Assembly (NCBI RefSeq): GCF_020852615.1
Contig: NZ_JADZAJ010000013.1
Coordinates: 21,470-85,469, forward strand
DNA from: Nitrosomonas sp.
GTDB lineage: Bacteria > Pseudomonadota > Gammaproteobacteria > Burkholderiales > Nitrosomonadaceae
DNA length: 64,000 bases
Direction: 5' to 3'
The notes under the pieces are model-generated. The model ran no database searches. It worked only from the letters and a program-made list of their open reading frames with translations, and was not told where the DNA came from. Position 1 is the first letter of the stretch; the number at the start of each line of letters is the position of its first letter. Both the position numbers and the translations under genes were made by a program. Below are positions 59,410 through 64,000 of this stretch, one piece after another.

Positions 59410-61464
59410 ATGATTGCAGCACAGGGAATCGGCTCAGGACTGGATGTCAGCGGAATCATCAGCAAACTGATGCAGGTAGAGCAGCAGCCACTGGCACAGC
59501 TCAACAGCAAGGAAGCAAAACAGCAGGCGCAGCTCTCTGCTTTTGGCAGTCTGAAAAGCGTGCTTTCAACATTTCAGGACAGCGTAAAGGCGCTGGCAAA
59601 ACCCGCGCTGTTCAACGGCTATAAAACCACGCTGGCGGATACGGCCGCAGCCACAGCAAGTGCTTCCTCCAGTGCGGCAGCCGGCACGCATGACATCGAG
59701 GTGCAATCGCTGGCGCAGGCGCAGAAAATCAAATCGGAAGCGTTCGCCACTACCGGTACGATCGTCGGCAGCGGTACACTGACAATTGCCTTCGGCACGT
59801 ATAACAGCGATGGCACGTTTACCGCCAACGCGGACAAGGCAGCCAAAACCATTACGATCGACCCGGCCAAATCAACGCTGGCAGATATTCGCAGTGCCAT
59901 CAACGGAGCAAATGCGGGCGTGACAGCCAGCATCGTCAATGATGGCAGCGGCAACCGGCTGGTGATTGCTTCCAAAGATAGCGGGCTGGCCAATGCGCTG
60001 AAAATCAGCGTGGACGATACCGATGGCAATCACGCGGATAATGCCGGGTTATCAAAGCTGGCATTTGATGCTTCGACCGGCGGCGTCAGCAACATGACCG
60101 AAACCGTAGCAGCCAGAAATGCCGTCATGGTGATCGACGGCATTACGGTGGAAAAATCCTCCAACACCATCAGCGATGCACTGGAAGGGGTAACGTTCAA
60201 TCTGCTGAAAGCCAACCCCGGCACCAACACCACGCTGACAGTGGAAAAGGATAACAGCAGTGTTGAGACGGCAGTCAATGCCTTTGTAAAAGCATACAAC
60301 GATCTGGATAAAACCATCGGCAACCTTTCCCGTTATGATGCGGCCAACAAGCAGGCATCGGTGCTGACCGGGGATTCCACCGTGCGCATGGTGCAAAACC
60401 GGATGCGCGCCATGCTGAACGGCAACCAGTCCGCTGCCGGCGGAATCAACTCGCTGTCCGAGCTGGGCATCAGCTTCCAGAAAGATGGTTCTCTGAAGCT
60501 GGACAGCAACAAACTGAGTGCAGTGCTAAATAATCCGGACAAGAATATTGCGGCGTTTCTGGGTGACATACCCGGAGCCACTACGACTTCGTCCACCACC
60601 AGTCAGGCAGTCAATGTCAGCGACGGCCTGATTTCCATTATCAGCCAGCCGCCCAGCTTCACACCGGGCAGCCTGGCAGTGAATATCAGCCAGCTTGCCA
60701 CACAGGGCAGTGCCACTGGAAACAAGGTAGCCGGGCTGAGCATTAATTCTATTATCCTCCTTGCCAACAACAAGCTGGATCTGACCATCAATGGCACCAG
60801 CGCCAGTATTACACTGGCCGATGGAACCTATACGGCTGCCTCACTTGCTGCGGAAATCCAGTCGAAGATCAACAGTAATGCAACTTTCTCAGGCGCGGGT
60901 GTTTCAGTTGCGGTAACACAGAATGCAGGCAAACTGACGATTACTTCCAGTCGTTACGGATCAGCTTCCAGTGTCCAGATCACCGGTGGAAACGGCAAGG
61001 CCGATATTTTTGGAACGCCCACGCAGATAGCAGGCCAGGATGTGGCTGGCACGATTGGCGGCCAGGCTGCCGCGGGTTCCGGCAAAGAGCTGAGCAGTAA
61101 CGGCCTGACACTGAAAATAGATGGCGGCAGCACGGGTAACCGGGGAACCGTGGATTTCGTGGAAACCACTACCACCACCACATCCACTGCACCGTCAACC
61201 CCCGGGTTCATCACCCGCCTGGATCAGCTGATTACCGGCATGACTCGCAGCGATGGCCTGATCAGCAACCGCATGGATGGCATCAACAGTACGATCAAAG
61301 GAATCGGCAAGCAGCGTGAAGCGCTGGAATTCCGGCTGGAAGGCGTGGAAAAACGCCTGCGCGCACAGTTCACCGCGCTGGATACGATGATTGCCAGCAT
61401 GAACCAGACCAGTAACTATTTGCAGCAGCAACTGGCGAATCTGCCAAAGATCGGTGATAAATAG
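59410..61464 (+). CDS. fliD: Flagellar filament cap protein FliD
   Basis: The 684-residue protein has the FliD N-terminal domain (GIGSGLDVSGIISKLMQVEQQPLAQL), a large central region with the flagellin-hook-like repeats and FliD C-terminal helices (IGKQREALEFRLEGVEKRLRAQFTALDTMIASMNQTSNYLQQQL). It caps the growing filament. It is longer than the 468 of E. coli owing to an inserted Ser/Thr/Gly-rich domain about residues 395-590. ATG 59410 follows GAAAGGA. Confidence 0.96.
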   Translation: MIAAQGIGSGLDVSGIISKLMQVEQQPLAQLNSKEAKQQAQLSAFGSLKSVLSTFQDSVKALAKPALFNGYKTTLADTAAATASASSSAAAGTHDIEVQSLAQAQKIKSEAFATTGTIVGSGTLTIAFGTYNSDGTFTANADKAAKTITIDPAKSTLADIRSAINGANAGVTASIVNDGSGNRLVIASKDSGLANALKISVDDTDGNHADNAGLSKLAFDASTGGVSNMTETVAARNAVMVIDGITVEKSSNTISDALEGVTFNLLKANPGTNTTLTVEKDNSSVETAVNAFVKAYNDLDKTIGNLSRYDAANKQASVLTGDSTVRMVQNRMRAMLNGNQSAAGGINSLSELGISFQKDGSLKLDSNKLSAVLNNPDKNIAAFLGDIPGATTTSSTTSQAVNVSDGLISIISQPPSFTPGSLAVNISQLATQGSATGNKVAGLSINSIILLANNKLDLTINGTSASITLADGTYTAASLAAEIQSKINSNATFSGAGVSVAVTQNAGKLTITSSRYGSASSVQITGGNGKADIFGTPTQIAGQDVAGTIGGQAAAGSGKELSSNGLTLKIDGGSTGNRGTVDFVETTTTTTSTAPSTPGFITRLDQLITGMTRSDGLISNRMDGINSTIKGIGKQREALEFRLEGVEKRLRAQFTALDTMIASMNQTSNYLQQQLANLPKIGDK

Positions 61465-61506
61465 CCGATAGCGTAACTGCACACTCATTTCTGAAAAGGA
61501 GAACTC

Positions 61507-61974
61507 ATGTTTACTGAATCCCCCAGCCGTGCGATCAGCAGTTATCAGCGAGTGGGCGTCGAATCCGGCGTGGTATCCGCCGATCCGCATAAGCTGATCC
61601 TGATGCTGTTTGAAGGTGCGCGCCAGGCACTGGACTGCAGCCTGCTGTATATACAGCAGAACAGGATTGCCGCCAAAGGGGAAATGATTTCCAAAGCGAT
61701 CATGATCATTGATCACGGCCTGAAAGCCAGTCTGGACAGAAAAGTCGGCGGGGAACTGGTCAATCGGCTGGAACAGTTGTATGACTACATGACCGCCCGG
61801 CTGCTTACGGCCAATCTGCAAAACGATGCCGTGATCATCGAGGAAATCAACTGCCTGCTGGGCGAGCTGCATGAAGCGTGGATGTCGATCGGCAAACAGC
61901 CTGCAGGTAAAACTGCTTCCCCGGCAGCAAAAAAAGTGACTGAACAGCCAGCCACGGCGGGTGCAGCAGTATGA
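61507..61974 (+). CDS. fliS: Flagellin chaperone FliS
   Basis: The 155-residue helical protein has the FliS pattern: SYQRVGVESGVVSADPHKLILMLFEGARQAL, KAIMIIDHGLKASLD, and LYDYMTARLLTANLQNDA. It binds the flagellin C-terminus before export. GGAG precedes the ATG. It overlaps fliT by 4 bp. Confidence 0.95.
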   Translation: MFTESPSRAISSYQRVGVESGVVSADPHKLILMLFEGARQALDCSLLYIQQNRIAAKGEMISKAIMIIDHGLKASLDRKVGGELVNRLEQLYDYMTARLLTANLQNDAVIIEEINCLLGELHEAWMSIGKQPAGKTASPAAKKVTEQPATAGAAV

Positions 61975-62342
61975 ATCCGGACAATTCATCTGAACCCCTG
62001 CCGGGAAACAGCAGAAACGATATGCAGATGATCGCGGCGTATGAGGAAATACTGGCCATCACCGACCGGATGCTGCAGGCGGCAAAAAACAGCAACTGGG
62101 ATGAACTGGTCGCACTGGAACTGGACTGTAAACAGCTGACTGCCCGGCTGATGACACAAAACGCCCGTGAACAGTTAAGCGAAGAACAGAAGCAAAAGAA
62201 AGTCGGCCTCATTCACGGCATTCTGGAACGTGACGCCGAAATCCGCGCCATTACTGAACCCTGGATGGCACAACTGCAGAACCGGCTGACCAGTTCCAGC
62301 CAGCAACGGAAGCTGGAGCAGACTTACCAGAAGGATCTGTAA
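61971..62342 (+). CDS. fliT: Flagellar protein FliT
   Basis: The 123-residue helical protein has a FliT-like layout: YEEILAITDRMLQAAKNSNWDELVALELDCKQL, then a helix with basic C-terminus. FliT is the FliD chaperone and can bind FlhDC. Sequence conservation is low in the family; the call rests on size, helical pattern and its place after fliS (ATGA overlap). Confidence 0.85.
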   Translation: MNPDNSSEPLPGNSRNDMQMIAAYEEILAITDRMLQAAKNSNWDELVALELDCKQLTARLMTQNAREQLSEEQKQKKVGLIHGILERDAEIRAITEPWMAQLQNRLTSSSQQRKLEQTYQKDL

Positions 62343-62391
62343 TTTCTCACCTGTCATCGCATCAGAGGATCCTCCGGGCACCGGTAAATGA

Positions 62392-63007
62392 AGGAACGGC
62401 AAGCCGACGCTGGTATTGATCATCCTCCCAGAGGTCAAAACCCTGCTGGATGGCGTAACTGTTGGCGGACGGAAGGTTTCCGATCAGGAACAGGTCCTGA
62501 ATCTCGCGGGAAGCCCCAGACAGCTGCTGGCAATGGTCAGGAGCCGTCAATTCTCTCTCCAGGCCTGTATTCACTGAACTGAACGGGGTCATCGCCCGCA
62601 AAGAAACCCTGGAATGGGGCGTGTTCCGTGGTGAAGGCCGGGAAGTGAATTACACTCCGGATGTAAGCCCCGGTGAGCATGGGCGTTATACTCCGCTGCC
62701 GACGTCCCCCGGTGCACCTGAGCTGAACCGGGTATTCCACGAAGGGGTTACCGCTCTGCAAGCGTGCGGGCCATTCGAGCAGGCAACGGCCTTTTTCCTC
62801 TTCCGTGCCTTGCAGCAGCTCTTCTTCGACGGCAACACGCGTACCTCACGTTTCATGATGAATGGTGTGCTCATGTCACATGGTATCGGCGCCATCAGCG
62901 TGCCCGCCGCGAGGGTACAGGAGTTCAATGAGAAAATGGTGCGCTTCTATCTCTCGAAGGATGCTACCGAAATAATAGTGTTCCTTGCCGCTGCCACCCG
63001 GGGATAA
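62392..63007 (+). pseudogene. Frameshifted and truncated Fic family protein gene
   Basis: Two frames make one protein. Frame 1 (62392-62577) encodes PEVKTLLDGVTVGGR and LAMVRSRQFSL, typical of the Fic N-terminal region, and ends in TGA. The following part in the next frame (about 62560-63007) encodes IARKETLEWGVFRGEGREV and the Fic loop QLFFDGNTRTSRF. At least 100 N-terminal residues are missing and one frameshift lies near 62560-62577. The catalytic His of HxFxDGNxR is replaced by Gln. Intact Fic proteins AMPylate targets. Confidence 0.8.
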
Positions 63008-63408
63008 TTACAATCACAATGAGGGAATGAAGCTGTAATCATGCAGCGGGCCAAACCGGCTGCCATGGCAACAGGCCATTTATAAACATAACCCGCACTT
63101 TTCACCCGGTACAAGCAACCTCACCCCTCTGCACACCAGCCTCTATGTGCCAACTTATAGCTGTTCGCTGTGCTTTGCCCGCGTCACACCCTGATTATTC
63201 CAGCCTCTATCCCCCCCAAGCCCCTTTGTCACCTTCATAAACAATACCGGCCCGTAATTTTCTCAATACCAAAACGTATTTGCCGTAAAGAGAAATAACG
63301 CCATAAAGGCTAGTGTAATGCCCGCAACACCGGGCATATTTTGAACCCGGCATTCCCATCTGTGCCAGCGCACTGAACAATGCCCAAAAAATTCTGGAGA
63401 ACATAATC
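63008..63408. other. Intergenic region before the octad-repeat gene
   Basis: About 400 bp without a credible ORF. It is pyrimidine-rich in the middle. GGAGA (63396-63400) is the ribosome site of the following gene. No sigma-28 type promoter was seen. Confidence 0.5.
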
Positions 63409-64000
63409 ATGTCGATTATCAGCAGCCTGACCCCAACCCAAATCTCTGCGTTGACAACAAAGCAGATAGAAGATCTCACCACAGGAGATATGAAAGTACT
63501 TTCCGGCACGCAGATCAATGCGCTGACATCCACTCAGATCGCGGCGATTGAAACGCAGGATCTGGTCATCCTGAGCGGCAAGCAGATTGGGGCTTTTAAT
63601 CCAAACGAATTTACCTACGGTTTGACCTCTACGCAAATTAGTGCAATCACCTTGGATCAGGCTAAAGGACTCAGCGCTGCTCAACTGAAAAACATGAATA
63701 GCGGCGATCTTTCCAACCTGAGTACAGGGGCACTGAGCGTGTTATCCGCCAAGCAGGTTCAGGGACTTGACTCTGCCAACATCCAATCACTGACGACAGC
63801 CCAGGCAGCCGCACTCAGCTACGCACAAATAGCCGCTATTGGCACCGATGCCGTCAAGGGATTTGAAACCGAGGATCTGGCTCAAATCAGCACCGCTGCC
63901 ATCAAAGGTTTGACCACCGCACAACTTGGCGCCCTGGATGGTACAAAATTCAGCTCTCTCAGTTCCAGCCAGGTACAGGCTCTTTCCGCCAAGCAAATTC
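63409..64000 (+). CDS. Octapeptide-repeat protein, N-terminal part (runs off window)
   Basis: From the ATG at 63409 the frame stays open to the window end (197 codons). The whole translated part is built of 8-residue units with the pattern L-[TS]-x-x-Q-I-x-A, for example LTPTQISA, LTTKQIED, LSGTQINA, LTSTQIAA, LTTAQLGA, LSAKQVQG. About 24 units are present; one unit has 9 residues (FNPNEFTYG). Position 1 is Leu/Ile/Phe/Met, position 6 Ile/Leu/Val. There is no signal peptide, no cysteine and few charges. I do not recognise a named domain. Similar TxxQIxAL repeats occur in large secreted proteins of some proteobacteria, but export and function here are unknown. Confidence 0.85.
   Translation, partial: MSIISSLTPTQISALTTKQIEDLTTGDMKVLSGTQINALTSTQIAAIETQDLVILSGKQIGAFNPNEFTYGLTSTQISAITLDQAKGLSAAQLKNMNSGDLSNLSTGALSVLSAKQVQGLDSANIQSLTTAQAAALSYAQIAAIGTDAVKGFETEDLAQISTAAIKGLTTAQLGALDGTKFSSLSSSQVQALSAKQI

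Noticed and set aside
63310..63684. Minus-strand ORFs in the octad-repeat gene
   Set aside because: They are shadows of the repeat-encoding plus-strand frame, whose periodic pattern and ribosome site are convincing.

Overview
The window reads as a chromosome segment of a betaproteobacterial ammonia oxidiser, most likely Nitrosomonas or a close relative. This rests on overall protein character, on a PPi-dependent phosphofructokinase next to a H+-pyrophosphatase, and on NnrS, an FNR-type regulator and TonB receptors among standard betaproteobacterial housekeeping clusters. The genus is an inference; no marker such as amoA or 16S rRNA is present. No rRNA, tRNA, CRISPR array or intact insertion sequence was seen.

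Layout. 0-0.9 kb: end of a chemotaxis operon (cheY tail, cheZ). 0.9-7.3 kb, minus strand: beta-carbonic anhydrase, Smr protein, trxB, alaS, recX, recA. 7.5-14.7 kb, plus strand: adk (with an apparent ATT start), PPi-phosphofructokinase, H+-PPase, mutS. 14.7-26.8 kb, minus strand: slyD-like gene, then the conserved rpsB-tsf-pyrH-frr-uppS-cdsA-dxr-rseP-bamA-skp-fabZ-rnhB cluster, from which lpxD, lpxA and lpxB are missing. 27-34 kb: FNR-like regulator with a cytochrome c lipoprotein, a Zur-like regulator with a ZnuD-like receptor and a twin-palindrome operator, a second TonB receptor and a small lipoprotein. 34-46 kb: nnrS, PHP exonuclease, yciO, M50 protease, trpS, scpA, scpB, icd, csp, clpS, clpA, pyrE. 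46-51 kb: a nitrate/sulfonate-type ABC transporter converging on a NarL/NarX-type two-component system.

51.2-59.2 kb is the accessory part: seven two-gene toxin-antitoxin or toxin-antitoxin-like modules plus a decayed antitoxin remnant within 8 kb. Five modules precede fliC, all on the minus strand and partly separated by related non-coding repeats. Two more sit between flaG and fliD inside the flagellar filament locus (fliC, flaG, fliD, fliS, fliT; 56.0-62.4 kb), with fragments of a palindromic repeat family. A sigma-28-type promoter is clear before fliD and a weaker one lies before fliC.

62.4-64 kb holds a frameshifted Fic pseudogene and the start of a protein made entirely of 8-residue repeats that runs off the window edge.

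The strongest items for follow-up are the repeat-punctuated TA array, the octad-repeat protein, the Zur-like operator pair, the ATT start of adk and the missing lpx genes.
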